Assembly: GCA_016710985.1 (NCBI GenBank)
Contig: JADJTX010000064.1
Location: forward strand, 1 to 64,000
Origin: Ignavibacteria bacterium
GTDB lineage: Bacteria > Bacteroidota > Ignavibacteria > Tepidaquicellales > Tepidaquicellaceae
DNA length: 64,000 nucleotides
Reading direction: 5' to 3'
Position numbers and translations under genes: made by a program. Position 1 is the stretch's first letter; each line of letters begins with the position of its first letter. The notes beneath the pieces were generated by a model. It had not been told where the DNA came from and did not search any database. It saw nothing but the letters and a program-made list of their open reading frames with translations. Positions 47,000 through 57,072 of this stretch are shown one piece after another.

Positions 47000-48142
47000 T
47001 CAACCTTTTAAAAGTTCTCTCGCAATAACCATTTTCTGAATCTCACTTGTCCCTTCATAAATCTGGGTTATCTTGCTGTCTCTTAAGAATCTTTCTACAA
47101 GATACTCCCTCACATATCCGTACCCGCCGTGAATCTGAATTGCTTCAAGAGCGCAATTTACCGCAGCCTGACTTGCAAGAAGTTTTCCCATTGATGCTTC
47201 CTTAATATAGCTTTTACCATTATCTTTATTAAGAGCTGCCTGATATATCAGTAATCTCGATGCCTCAATGTTTGTTGCCATGTCCGCGAGTTTAAACTGT
47301 ATTGCCTGCAGGTTAGATATTGTTGAATCAAAAGCTTTTCTTTGCTTGGAATACTTTATTGATGCTTCAAGACTCGCCTGAGCAATACCTAGAGCCTGCG
47401 CTGCAACACCTATCCTGCCGCCATTCAAAGTGCTCATTGCAATTTTAAATCCAATACCTTCCTCGCCGAGAATATTTTCTTTTGGCACTTTTACATTGTT
47501 TAAGCCGAGTGTGCAGGTATCGGAGCTTCGTATTCCGAGTTTATCTTCTTTCTTTCCGACTTCAATTCCTTCTGAATTTTTTTCAATTATAAAAGTTGAA
47601 ATTCCCTTGTATCCTTTTGCTTTATCAGTCATTGCCTGAAGAAAATAAACATCTGCCTGTGTTCCGTTGGTGATCCAGTTTTTCATTCCATTCACAACAT
47701 AATGATCTCCTTCTAATACTGCTTCAGTTCTTTGCTGTGTCGCATCGCTTCCTGCTTCGGGCTCAGACAAACAAAATGCTCCGAGCATTTTACCTGAAGC
47801 AAGAGGTTTTAAATATTTTTCTTTAAGTTCATCCGTACCCCATTTTTCCAGTCCGTAACATACGAGAGAATTGTTGACTGACATTATTACACCTACCGAT
47901 GCATCCACTTTGGAAATTTCTTCAATCGCAAGAACGTATGATAATGTATCCATTCCGGCTCCGCCCCAATCTGGAGATACCATCATTCCCATGAAGCCAA
48001 GCTCGCCTAATTTCGCTATAATGTCTTTTGGAAACTCACCGTTTAAATCGCGTTCTACGGCAGTTGGTGCAATTTCTGTTTCAGCAAAATCTCTTGCTGC
48101 ATCTCGTATGGCAATTTGTTCCTCGCTTAAATCAAAATTCAT
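47000..48142 (-). CDS. Acyl-CoA dehydrogenase (short-chain/butyryl type)
   Basis: The 380-residue FAD enzyme catalyses alpha,beta-dehydrogenation of acyl-CoA in beta-oxidation, passing electrons to ETF. Visible features are the FAD-binding motif GAFCLSEPEAGSDATQQRT (about 115-133) and NGMKNWITNG. NGGRIGVAAQALGIAQ, QAIQIHGGYGYVREYLVERF and the catalytic Glu in IYEGTSEIQKMVIARELL are also present. Its length and sequence fit butyryl-CoA dehydrogenase. It is convergent with the barrel gene, with only two bases between stops. It is followed upstream on the same strand by the hydroxyacyl-CoA dehydrogenase and thiolase genes, forming a pathway cluster. Confidence 0.93.
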   Translation of the reverse strand: MNFDLSEEQIAIRDAARDFAETEIAPTAVERDLNGEFPKDIIAKLGELGFMGMMVSPDWGGAGMDTLSYVLAIEEISKVDASVGVIMSVNNSLVCYGLEKWGTDELKEKYLKPLASGKMLGAFCLSEPEAGSDATQQRTEAVLEGDHYVVNGMKNWITNGTQADVYFLQAMTDKAKGYKGISTFIIEKNSEGIEVGKKEDKLGIRSSDTCTLGLNNVKVPKENILGEEGIGFKIAMSTLNGGRIGVAAQALGIAQASLEASIKYSKQRKAFDSTISNLQAIQFKLADMATNIEASRLLIYQAALNKDNGKSYIKEASMGKLLASQAAVNCALEAIQIHGGYGYVREYLVERFLRDSKITQIYEGTSEIQKMVIARELLKG

Positions 48143-48166
48143 TGTATTATTTTTAATTTTATGTAA

Positions 48167-49024
48167 TTATTTTTTAGTGTAATCGTAAAAACCTTTGCCG
48201 CTCTTTCTGCCAAGATATCCGGCAGCTACCATTTTTTTAAGCAGGGGACACGGTCTGTATTTTGAGTCGCCGAGACCTTCATGCAGGACTTCCATAATGG
48301 AAAGGCAAACATCAAGTCCGATAAAGTCAGCTAATGTCAAAGGACCCATGGGATGATTCATTCCAAGCTTCATGACGGTATCAATTGACTCCGGAGTTGC
48401 TACACCTTCCATTACACAATACATAGCTTCGTTTAGCATTGGAAGTAATATCCTGTTTGAAACAAATCCGGGGTAATCCTGAACTTCCACTGGTACTTTT
48501 TCAATTTTTTCCGTGAGTGTTCTTATGATATCATAGGTCTCCTGAGTAGTTGCAAGCCCTCGTATTATTTCAACTAATTTCATCACCGGTACCGGATTCA
48601 TAAAATGCATTCCGATCACTTTGTCAGCTCTCTTTGTAAAAGCCCCTATCTCAGTAATGGATATTGATGAAGTATTGCTCGCAAGTATTGCTTCAGCTTT
48701 ACAGCTTTTGTCCAGCTCATCAAATATGCTTTTCTTAATGTTAATGTTTTCTGTTGCTGCTTCAATTACAAGATCGCAATCCTTTGCATCTGAAATTTTA
48801 GTTGTTGTCTTAATATTTGATAAAGTTGATTTTTTCTGATCTTCTGTTATTGTCTCTTTCTTTACCTGTCTGTCAAGATTCTTTGTAATGGTTTCAATTC
48901 CCTTATCTAAAAATTCCTGTTTTATGTCAATTAATACAACCGGATATCCGAATTGTGCAAATGTATGCGCAATTCCGTTTCCCATTGTCCCTGAACCTAT
49001 GATTGCGATGTTTTTTATTTCCAT
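48167..49024 (-). CDS. 3-hydroxyacyl-CoA (3-hydroxybutyryl-CoA) dehydrogenase
   Basis: The 285-residue enzyme oxidises 3-hydroxyacyl-CoA with NAD(P), or runs in reverse. The N-terminal Rossmann motif is [20 protein letters not shown]. The catalytic His is in [19 protein letters not shown], and the C-terminal dimerisation domain includes [17 protein letters not shown] and [18 protein letters not shown]. It has the single-domain bacterial Hbd/PaaH length. It lies 24 bp upstream of the acyl-CoA dehydrogenase gene and downstream of thiolase. Confidence 0.93.
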   Translation of the reverse strand: MEIKNIAIIGSGTMGNGIAHTFAQFGYPVVLIDIKQEFLDKGIETITKNLDRQVKKETITEDQKKSTLSNIKTTTKISDAKDCDLVIEAATENINIKKSIFDELDKSCKAEAILASNTSSISITEIGAFTKRADKVIGMHFMNPVPVMKLVEIIRGLATTQETYDIIRTLTEKIEKVPVEVQDYPGFVSNRILLPMLNEAMYCVMEGVATPESIDTVMKLGMNHPMGPLTLADFIGLDVCLSIMEVLHEGLGDSKYRPCPLLKKMVAAGYLGRKSGKGFYDYTKK

Positions 49025-49027
49025 TAG

Positions 49028-49112
49028 TGTTTAGTTTGTTATATTTGTTAAGTTTGTTAAGTTTGTTGAGTTTGTTGAGTTTGTTGAGTTTGTTGAGTTT
49101 GTTAAGTTCATT
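49028..49112. repeat. 9-bp tandem repeat (TTTGTTGAG)n
   Basis: About nine nonamers (GTTTGTTAA, then GTTTGTTGA) lie between the hydroxyacyl-CoA dehydrogenase and thiolase genes. They are followed by a heptamer TTAATTA/TTAATTG tract at 49138-49184 that runs into the thiolase stop codon. Confidence 0.9.
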
Positions 49113-49179
49113 TACTAGAGATTAATATTTTAAAATGTAAATTATTAATTATTAATTGTTAATTATTAATTGTTAATTA

Positions 49180-50354
<1,175 letters not shown>

Positions 50355-50431
50355 TTATTATTTTATATTAAATTATTGTTGTGAGTGTCAATTAAAATTT
50401 TATGAACTGAATATCTTAAATATTTGTAAAA

Positions 50432-51199
50432 CTAAATCTGTGCTCCTATTTTTATTATATCTGTAAATTCATCAGCTTTCAAACTTGCACCTCCTATCAA
50501 AGCACCGTCAACTCCGCAGGCTGATAATATTTCCTTCGCATTCTTTCCGTTTACACTTCCTCCGTATAAGATCAACAGAGCTTCTGCGACTTCATTATCA
50601 TAAAGCTTTGATACAACCTTTGCAATGAACAAATGCATGTCGCTTGCCTGCTTTGGTGTTGCATTTAAACCCGTGCCGATCGCCCATACCGGTTCATATG
50701 CAATTACAAGATCTTTCATACTCTCTTTTGTAATTTCAGAAAGACCTTCGATGATCTGTTTTTCAACTACTCCTTCAAAAATCTCATCTTCACGCTCTTC
50801 AAGCGATTCACCAACACAAAGTATTGGTTTCAGTTCAAACTCAATTGCTTTCCTGACTTTCCTGTTTATTATTTTATTTGTTTCGTGAATGTATTTTCTT
50901 CTCTCACTGTGACCCGCAATCACATATTCACAGCCAACTGATTTCAGCATGCTTGCAGATACTTCACCTGTGTAAGCCCCGTCATTCTCGTAATATATAT
51001 CCTGAGCTCCAAGCTTAACTTCTGTATCTTTAATTGCTTTATTAACAATTCCCAGGGATATAAACGACGGACAAACAAGTGTATCAATTTTTTGCATAAC
51101 TTTTGGATCAAGTTTTTCAGTAATATTTTTTGCAAGCTTCTCTGATTCCTTATAACTCAGATTCATCTTCCAGTTACCTGCTATAAGCTTTCTTCTCAT
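50432..51199 (-). CDS. tpiA: Triose-phosphate isomerase
   Basis: TpiA interconverts dihydroxyacetone phosphate and glyceraldehyde 3-phosphate. The 255-residue protein has all the key residues: GNWKMN (Lys), AGHSERR (His), AYEPVWAIGTG (Glu), the phosphate-binding GGSVNGKN, and LIGGASLK. It lies eight bases downstream of gatB on the same strand. Confidence 0.97.
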   Translation of the reverse strand: MRRKLIAGNWKMNLSYKESEKLAKNITEKLDPKVMQKIDTLVCPSFISLGIVNKAIKDTEVKLGAQDIYYENDGAYTGEVSASMLKSVGCEYVIAGHSERRKYIHETNKIINRKVRKAIEFELKPILCVGESLEEREDEIFEGVVEKQIIEGLSEITKESMKDLVIAYEPVWAIGTGLNATPKQASDMHLFIAKVVSKLYDNEVAEALLILYGGSVNGKNAKEILSACGVDGALIGGASLKADEFTDIIKIGAQI

Positions 51200-51207
51200 A
51201 AATATTT

Positions 51208-52671
51208 CTATGCCTCCAGATTTTTAATTAATAATTCATTCACTATCTTCGGATTAGCTCTTCCTTTACTTTCCTGCATAATCTTGCCGACAAAGAATCC
51301 CGCAAGTTTCTTTTCTCCGATCTTATATCTTTCAACTTCTTTCGGATTTTCGTCAAGTATTTTTTTTACAATTAATTCTATTTCACTGTTATCAGAAACC
51401 TGTGACAGGCTCTCTTCAGCTTTTTTGAAAATGTTCTTCTGATCTTCCTCCGTTTTTCCTTCCAGTAAAAGATTAAATATTTCCTTTGAAGCTGTCGCAC
51501 TGATATTCCCGGCAGATACAGAATCAGCAATCATTGCTATGATTAAATTTGAAACATGAAATTCCTCCAGGCTGATTTTTTTTTCATTTAAAATTCTCTT
51601 TACATCAACCCTGAGAATGTTTGCAACTGCCCTGAAGCTTTTTCCGGACTTATTAATTAACTGTCTTGCAATTGATTCAAAAAAATCTGCAAATACTTTA
51701 TCCTGTGTCAGTTCATCTGCATCCGTCTCGCTTATCAGATAATCTTTAACAAATCTTATCTTCTTTGCCTCCGGAAATTCCGGCAGCTCCTTTTCAATTT
51801 TACTGATCCATTCGTGCCCGACTCTCACCTTCACCAGATCAGGTTCAGGGAAATATCTGTAATCGTGAGCTTCCTCTTTTGAACGTATTGCAGTAGTCTT
51901 TCTCTCTTTCGCATTGTATGTCATAGTCTGATAATAAACTTTATCACCGGATTCAATAAGATCAATCTGTCTTTTCTTTTCAGACTCAATTGCATCTACT
52001 ACATTCTTGAAAGAATTAAGATTTTTAATTTCCGTCCTCGTTCCGAAATTCTTGTCACCTTTTAATCTGACTGAAACGTTTGCATCACATCTCATCGAAC
52101 CTTCTTCAAGATTACCGTCATTGATCTCAAGATAAACCAATGTCTGCTTAATCTTTGACAAGTACTGATATGCTTCCTCACTGGAATTCATGTCCGGCTC
52201 GCTCACAATTTCAATTAACGGCACACCGCAACGGTTAAAGTCGATCAGAGTCTCATCATCGTGAAAATCATGAATGGACTTTCCGGCATCTTCTTCCATG
52301 TGTATCCTCGTAATACCGATTCTTTTATCTTCTTTGTCTTTTAAATTGATATTTATGAAACCGTCAAAGCAGATCGGCGTTTCGAATTGTGTTATCTGAT
52401 ATCCTTTTGTCAGGTCGGGATAAAAATAATTTTTACGGGCAAAGATTGACAGCTCCCTTATCTTACAGTTGGTTGCAAGTCCCATGCGTATCGAAAAATT
52501 CACAAGCTCTTCATTAAGAACGGGAAGCGTGCCGGGATATCCGAGACAAACCGGACATACATTTGAATTAGGCGAAGAATGAAACTGAGTTGAGCATTTG
52601 CAAAACGCCTTCGTCTTTGTTTTCATCTGAGCGTGCACTTCAAGCCATTTATCCCAATCTTCCCGCCTCAT
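51208..52671 (-). CDS. gatB: Aspartyl/glutamyl-tRNA amidotransferase subunit B
   Basis: GatB is part of GatCAB, which converts Glu-tRNA(Gln) or Asp-tRNA(Asn) to the amidated forms. Motifs are LEVHAQMKTKTKAFCKCST, NVCPVCLGYPGTLPVLNE, RKNYFYPDLTKGYQITQFE, GITRIHMEEDAGKS, DFNRCGVPLIEIVSEPD, and the zinc site including CKCS and CPVC. The YqeY-like tail domain follows (about 345-487). The N-terminus is odd. Where the family has YEAVIGLEVH, this frame reads EDWDKWLEVH, and the codons for KYEA occur in another frame just upstream (52664-52675). The true start is therefore uncertain. Confidence 0.92.
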   Translation of the reverse strand: MRREDWDKWLEVHAQMKTKTKAFCKCSTQFHSSPNSNVCPVCLGYPGTLPVLNEELVNFSIRMGLATNCKIRELSIFARKNYFYPDLTKGYQITQFETPICFDGFININLKDKEDKRIGITRIHMEEDAGKSIHDFHDDETLIDFNRCGVPLIEIVSEPDMNSSEEAYQYLSKIKQTLVYLEINDGNLEEGSMRCDANVSVRLKGDKNFGTRTEIKNLNSFKNVVDAIESEKKRQIDLIESGDKVYYQTMTYNAKERKTTAIRSKEEAHDYRYFPEPDLVKVRVGHEWISKIEKELPEFPEAKKIRFVKDYLISETDADELTQDKVFADFFESIARQLINKSGKSFRAVANILRVDVKRILNEKKISLEEFHVSNLIIAMIADSVSAGNISATASKEIFNLLLEGKTEEDQKNIFKKAEESLSQVSDNSEIELIVKKILDENPKEVERYKIGEKKLAGFFVGKIMQESKGRANPKIVNELLIKNLEA

Positions 52672-52785
52672 ATTTACTAAGAGTTCGGAAAAGATTTTTT
52701 AAGTACTTTAGGTCAATGTTACTTCAATATTTTTATGGAATAAATTCATCTTAAACATTGAATATTTATTAAAAAGTTGAATATT

Positions 52786-54249
52786 TTAATCGTCAAATTT
52801 ATCACTTTGGTTCATAACATTCTTAAATGCTTCTATGGCTTTATTTTTGGCAGTAAAATGATGCACGAATGGTTCGGGATAATCTTTGCCGATTATCACA
52901 TTATACATTCCCTGTTCCATCATGCTCATCTTATTCGGCTCATGAACGAATTCGGCCGGCAGTGATCTTAATTCCGGCAGATATTTTTTAATATAAACGC
53001 CTTCCGCATCAAACTTCTTACTCTGCAGATACGGATTGAATATTCTGAAGTACGGCTGTGCATCAACCCCTGTCGATGCGCTCCATTGCCATCCTCCGTT
53101 GTTGCTGGAAAAATCGAGATCAATTAATTTATCAGCAAAATATTTTTCACCGTATCTCCAGTCAATGAACAGGTCTTTCGTCAGAAACATTGCTGCAATC
53201 ATTCTCACCCTGTTATGCATCCATCCTTCACTATTAAGCTGCCTCATTCCGGCATCGACAATCGGGAATCCGGTCTTTCCTTCACACCATTTCTTAAATA
53301 AAGATTCATCATAATTCCACTTTAAATTATCGTATTCCTTTTTAAAAGACTGAAAAGTGATCTGAGGATTATGATAAGTGATGTTATAATAAAACTCTCT
53401 CCACAATAATTCATTGATCCATGTCTGAACTGAATTTTGTTCAGATTCATTCTTTGCCTTTTTGATTTTGCTGAATGCAGTTCTGAATGCTTCCCTTATA
53501 CTGACTGTTCCGAAGTGCAAATGCGCCGACAGAAAACTTGTCCCTTTTGCTGCCGGGAAATCTCTCTTCTCCTTATAATTTACTAAGCCGTTTTCATAAA
53601 AATATTTTAATGAAATCAATCCTTCTTTTCTCCCGCCTCTGATTGTTTCGGACCTCTCGGAAATCCTGTATTCTTTTTCTAAATTATAAAGGTTTGATTC
53701 TTTTAATGTTACTTCGTTACTTTTATTAAGAGAAGATAAATTGTTTTCTGTTTTCTTATAATGCCCGGATGTTAAGATTTTTAAAGACTCATTCTTGAAC
53801 GGAGTGAATACTTTGTATTGCTGACCTTCTCCATTCTTAATCTCACCCAATTTGAAAATTGTTGTATCAGTATATGAATTAAAAGTCCCTCCGCTTTTCT
53901 CAACTGATTCCTTAACAGTTCTATCACGGGAAATGCAATACGGCTCTGCCTGTTCATTGCAATAAACAGAAATACCCGAATGCTCATCAATTAATTTTTT
54001 AAAAACGCCTTTACTTTTCCCTTCGATTATCTGAAGTTTAAATCCAAATGAATCCAGCTCTTCTTCAAGATCAGCCAGGCATTCAATCAGAAAACCAATT
54101 CTCATTTCACCGAAATATTTGTAGGTGTTTCTATTTTTTATGTATAAGAACGAAAATTTATCATTGCCGGAAACATTTTTCACAAATTCAAAGAGACCTT
54201 TGTTATCCGTAATTCTTAAATCTTTTCTGAACCAGTAAATATTCAGCAT
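52786..54249 (-). CDS. Deoxyribodipyrimidine photo-lyase (photolyase/cryptochrome family)
   Basis: The 487-residue flavoprotein uses light to split UV-induced pyrimidine dimers. It has an N-terminal antenna domain (YWFRKDLRITDN, about 1-130). The FAD-binding helical domain carries LSAHLHFGTVSIREAF, WINELLWREFYY, GKTGFPIVDAGMRQLNSEGW, MHNRVRMIAAMFLTKDL, WRYGEKYFADKLIDLDFSSN and the GGWQWSASTGVDAQPYFRIF segment. This fits class I CPD photolyases. It begins the base after the stop of the IMPDH/GMP reductase gene, so the two are co-transcribed. Confidence 0.93.
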   Translation of the reverse strand: MLNIYWFRKDLRITDNKGLFEFVKNVSGNDKFSFLYIKNRNTYKYFGEMRIGFLIECLADLEEELDSFGFKLQIIEGKSKGVFKKLIDEHSGISVYCNEQAEPYCISRDRTVKESVEKSGGTFNSYTDTTIFKLGEIKNGEGQQYKVFTPFKNESLKILTSGHYKKTENNLSSLNKSNEVTLKESNLYNLEKEYRISERSETIRGGRKEGLISLKYFYENGLVNYKEKRDFPAAKGTSFLSAHLHFGTVSIREAFRTAFSKIKKAKNESEQNSVQTWINELLWREFYYNITYHNPQITFQSFKKEYDNLKWNYDESLFKKWCEGKTGFPIVDAGMRQLNSEGWMHNRVRMIAAMFLTKDLFIDWRYGEKYFADKLIDLDFSSNNGGWQWSASTGVDAQPYFRIFNPYLQSKKFDAEGVYIKKYLPELRSLPAEFVHEPNKMSMMEQGMYNVIIGKDYPEPFVHHFTAKNKAIEAFKNVMNQSDKFDD

Positions 54250-55291
54250 TCAGATCTGCGGCTTACGTTCATTGAACGAATTACTTGTAAGCTTAACAAA
54301 AGAAGCATTATTCTGAAACTCTCCAATGGTCCTTGAATTAAGGTAACTCATGGATGACTGCAAACCTTCGGTATACTCTCTGATTATTTTTGAAACAGCG
54401 CCTTTGTAAGGAACTAATGACTCCTCGCCTTCAATATAATTCTTTTTATCCTGCTTAACCGCGAAGGAAGCGCTGCCGCAGTATTTCTTCCATCGCTGAT
54501 TATTGTATTTCAAAACATCACCCGGAGATTCTTCCGTGCCGGCGAGAACTCTTCCGAACATTACTGCATCACATCCAAGAGCTAAAGCCTTGCACATTGC
54601 TCCCGGAGTGTTGATTCCTCCGTCAGCAATTATCTTAACATTACTACCCAAATTATTCTTTGCCTCAAGAGCTCTTATGATTGCATCTACCTGGCCTATG
54701 CCTATTCCTGATTTTATTGAAGTCGAACACATTGCTCCGTTACCGATTCCGACACGTATAGCGTCTACATTCATCTGTATCCAAAAATTCCGTTGTTTCA
54801 TAACTGGCAACATTTCCGGCAATTACCTTAAGATCATATTCAGAAACTATCCCGGCAATGGAGTTAAGGAAAACTCCGACCATTCTCGAACCGCCGTTGG
54901 CAATATCGATGCAAATTATCTTGATGCCAAAATCCGCCAGCCTTTTTAATCTTTCAATGTCGGTATTTTTATTAATTCCAATGGCTGCAGATTTATATAC
55001 AGAATCAGTTAAATTGTTATCTGCATATTCCTTTATCTGCTCATCAGTAGTATTAAACCTGTGTATGACTCCTAAGCAATTCAAATCAGCCAAAGCCTTA
55101 GCCATCTTACCGCCTACTACTGTATTCATTGGCGATCCAATGACCGGCATACCTAATTTTATTCCAAGAAATTCTCCACTCGTATCACATTCTGAGCGGT
55201 GTTCGACTTCGGAGATCTGATTCGGTAAAAGGGAAATGTCATCGTATGTGAAAGAGTAGCTGTCACTTATGTTCTGAAAACCCTTTCTCAC
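54250..55291 (-). pseudogene. IMP dehydrogenase/GMP reductase family protein, frameshifted
   Basis: The joined product is about 347 residues, a barrel without CBS domains, closest in size to GMP reductase, which makes IMP from GMP. The first frame has FTYDDISLLPNQISEV, IGSPMNTVVGGKMAKALA, LGVIHRF and VIAGNVASYETTEFL. The second has the catalytic loop VGIGNGAMCSTSIKSGIGIG, IADGGINTPGAMCKALALGC and VMFGRVLAGTEESPGD. Dropping one base in the run at 54783-54787 joins them as TTEFLIQMNVDAIRVG. The flap Cys is present. Whether it is a reductase or a short dehydrogenase cannot be settled from sequence alone. Confidence 0.87.
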
Positions 55292-55442
55292 TCCGTTGCC
55301 TGAGATTTCTGTTTTATTTGAAATTGTTTTTGCAAGAATTATTTGTTTTAAAGTAAATTATGTCAATAGATATTTCTCGAGAATTGAAACTTAGTTCTGT
55401 ACAGTGATTAATGTAAATAATTAATTTGGTTGTAATGAAATT

Positions 55443-55485
55443 AACAATTCTGCTAATTCTGTTAATTCGTTTAATTCGAGTTAAG
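55443..55485. repeat. 9-bp repeat (TTAATTCTG)n overlapping the sucC stop
   Basis: Four to five degenerate nonamers (CTAATTCTG, TTAATTCGT, TTAATTCGA) cross the 3' end of sucC and appear to supply its last codons and stop. Confidence 0.65.
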
Positions 55486-56691
55486 GCTCGCAGATACTTT
55501 CGCTGCCGCATCTTCCAGTGTAGTAGCAGAGATCAAATTCAATCCCGACTCATCCAAGATTTTTTTTGCTTCCTCAGCATTTGTACCCTGTAACCTCACA
55601 ACTACCGGTACCGGAATGTTTATGTGTTTTGCTGCCTGTACTACTCCGGCTGCAACCCTGTCACATCTGACTATTCCGCCAAATATATTTATAAGGATTG
55701 CTTTAACATTTTTGTCCGATAAAATTATCTTAAAACCATTCTCTACAGTGTCAGGTGTTGCAGTTCCTCCGACATCAAGAAAGTTAGCAGGGGATCCGCC
55801 GGCAAGTTTGATCAGATCCATCGTTCCCATTGCAAGTCCTGCGCCGTTTACCATACACCCTACATTACCGTCAAGCTTAATGTAGTTCAGATTATGTTTT
55901 GCAGCTTCAAGCTCTAACTTGTCTTCTTCATTTTCATCCTTCATCTCAGGATATTCTTTGTGCCTGTAAAATGAATTGTCATCCAGCGTAACTTTTGCAT
56001 CCAGTGCAAGGATCCTGTCATCATTTGTAATTACCATCGGGTTAACTTCCAGCAGAGACGCATCCAGCTCTTCATACGCTTTATATAAAGCTGAAATGAA
56101 TTTTATGAAATCTTTAAATGCATTTCCTTCAAGACCAAGTCCGAATGCAAGCTCACGGGCTTGATATGAAAGCAGTCCTGTCGCGGGATCAACCCAGACC
56201 TTAATGATCTTTTCGGGAGTCTCTTCAGCAACTTTCTCGATTTCGACCCCGCCTTCGGTTGATGCCATTATTACATTTTTTGAAACTGTTCTGTCCAGAA
56301 GTATTCCAAGATATAGTTCTTTTTTATAATCAATGCCTTCGGTAATGAATAATGTCTGAACTTCCTTGCCTTCACTTCCGGTCTGATGAGTTACCAGTAT
56401 ATTTCCAATGAGCTTCGAAGCATATTCTCTGCCTTTATTTACATCGCTTCCAATAAACTTCACGCCGCCTTCGACGATCAGTTCGTCTCGGTTATTTTTA
56501 TTATAAACTTTCCATTTGCCTCTGCCTCCTGCATGGATCTGCGACTTTACTACAAACTGGTTAATGCCTCTTGATGATAAACTGCTGATAGCATTATCAT
56601 ATTCTTCAATTGCTGTGATAGCTATCCCGTCCTGAACGGGAACTCCGAAATTTTTTAACAATGCCTTTGCCTGATACTCGTGAATTTTCAT
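55471..56691 (-). CDS. sucC: Succinyl-CoA synthetase (ADP-forming) beta subunit
   Basis: SucC carries the nucleotide-binding half of the TCA-cycle enzyme that makes ATP or GTP from succinyl-CoA. The 406-residue protein has the ATP-grasp start MKIHEYQAKALLKNFGVPVQ, VKSQIHAGGRGK, the LEVNPMVIT region, GCMVNGAGLAMGTMDLIKL, PANFLDVGGTATPD, and the CoA-ligase motif NIFGGIVRCD. The tail SLNSN lies in a nonamer repeat and may not be ancestral. No sucD neighbour is present, so the alpha subunit is encoded elsewhere. Confidence 0.95.
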   Translation of the reverse strand: MKIHEYQAKALLKNFGVPVQDGIAITAIEEYDNAISSLSSRGINQFVVKSQIHAGGRGKWKVYNKNNRDELIVEGGVKFIGSDVNKGREYASKLIGNILVTHQTGSEGKEVQTLFITEGIDYKKELYLGILLDRTVSKNVIMASTEGGVEIEKVAEETPEKIIKVWVDPATGLLSYQARELAFGLGLEGNAFKDFIKFISALYKAYEELDASLLEVNPMVITNDDRILALDAKVTLDDNSFYRHKEYPEMKDENEEDKLELEAAKHNLNYIKLDGNVGCMVNGAGLAMGTMDLIKLAGGSPANFLDVGGTATPDTVENGFKIILSDKNVKAILINIFGGIVRCDRVAAGVVQAAKHINIPVPVVVRLQGTNAEEAKKILDESGLNLISATTLEDAAAKVSASLNSN

Positions 56692-56705
56692 TTATTATTT
56701 ATAAT

Positions 56706-56948
56706 TTATTTAAGTGGGTTCATTCTTTTGGTTAATGAATCTAATTCGTCAGTTGTCTTTTCTATTTTATACATCAGGCTGTCTAATTCTTTTCTTCCTG
56801 AATCAATTCTCGCCTGAGTAGAATCTATCTTTTGCTTTAACTCAGCTGCATCTTTTCTGATCCTTTCTTTCTGCAGTTCAAGCTCGCTCTTATCACAGCT
56901 AATGAACAAAAGACCAATTACAAATATTAAATAAAACTTTGTCCTCAA
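56706..56948 (-). CDS. Small coiled-coil lipoprotein
   Basis: The 80-residue product has a lipoprotein signal with lipobox LLFISC (Cys about residue 18). A highly charged helical segment follows (about 22-76; KERIRKDAAELKQKIDSTQA, RKELDSLMYKIEKTTDELDS) with heptad spacing, as in Lpp-like or small coiled-coil lipoproteins. Function unknown. It lies 14 bases upstream of sucC on the same strand. Confidence 0.7.
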   Translation of the reverse strand: MRTKFYLIFVIGLLFISCDKSELELQKERIRKDAAELKQKIDSTQARIDSGRKELDSLMYKIEKTTDELDSLTKRMNPLK

Positions 56949-56957
56949 TTATGACAA

Positions 56958-57070
56958 TTTAAAAATTAATAATTAATAATTAATAATTACTTTCCACACA
57001 CTCAACAAACTCAACAAACTCACACACTTCACACACTCTACACACTCCACACACTCCACACACTCAATAA
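56958..57070. repeat. 7-bp (TTAATAA)n followed by 9-bp (CACACTCCA/AACAAACTC)n
   Basis: Four TTAATAA heptamers pass into about eight nonamers: AACAAACTC twice, then CACACTTCA, CACACTCTA and CACACTCCA variants. They fill the gap between the 3' end of the P5C dehydrogenase gene and the lipoprotein gene. The two unit lengths sit side by side as at 21.0-21.1 kb. Confidence 0.9.
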
Positions 57071-57072
57071 AC

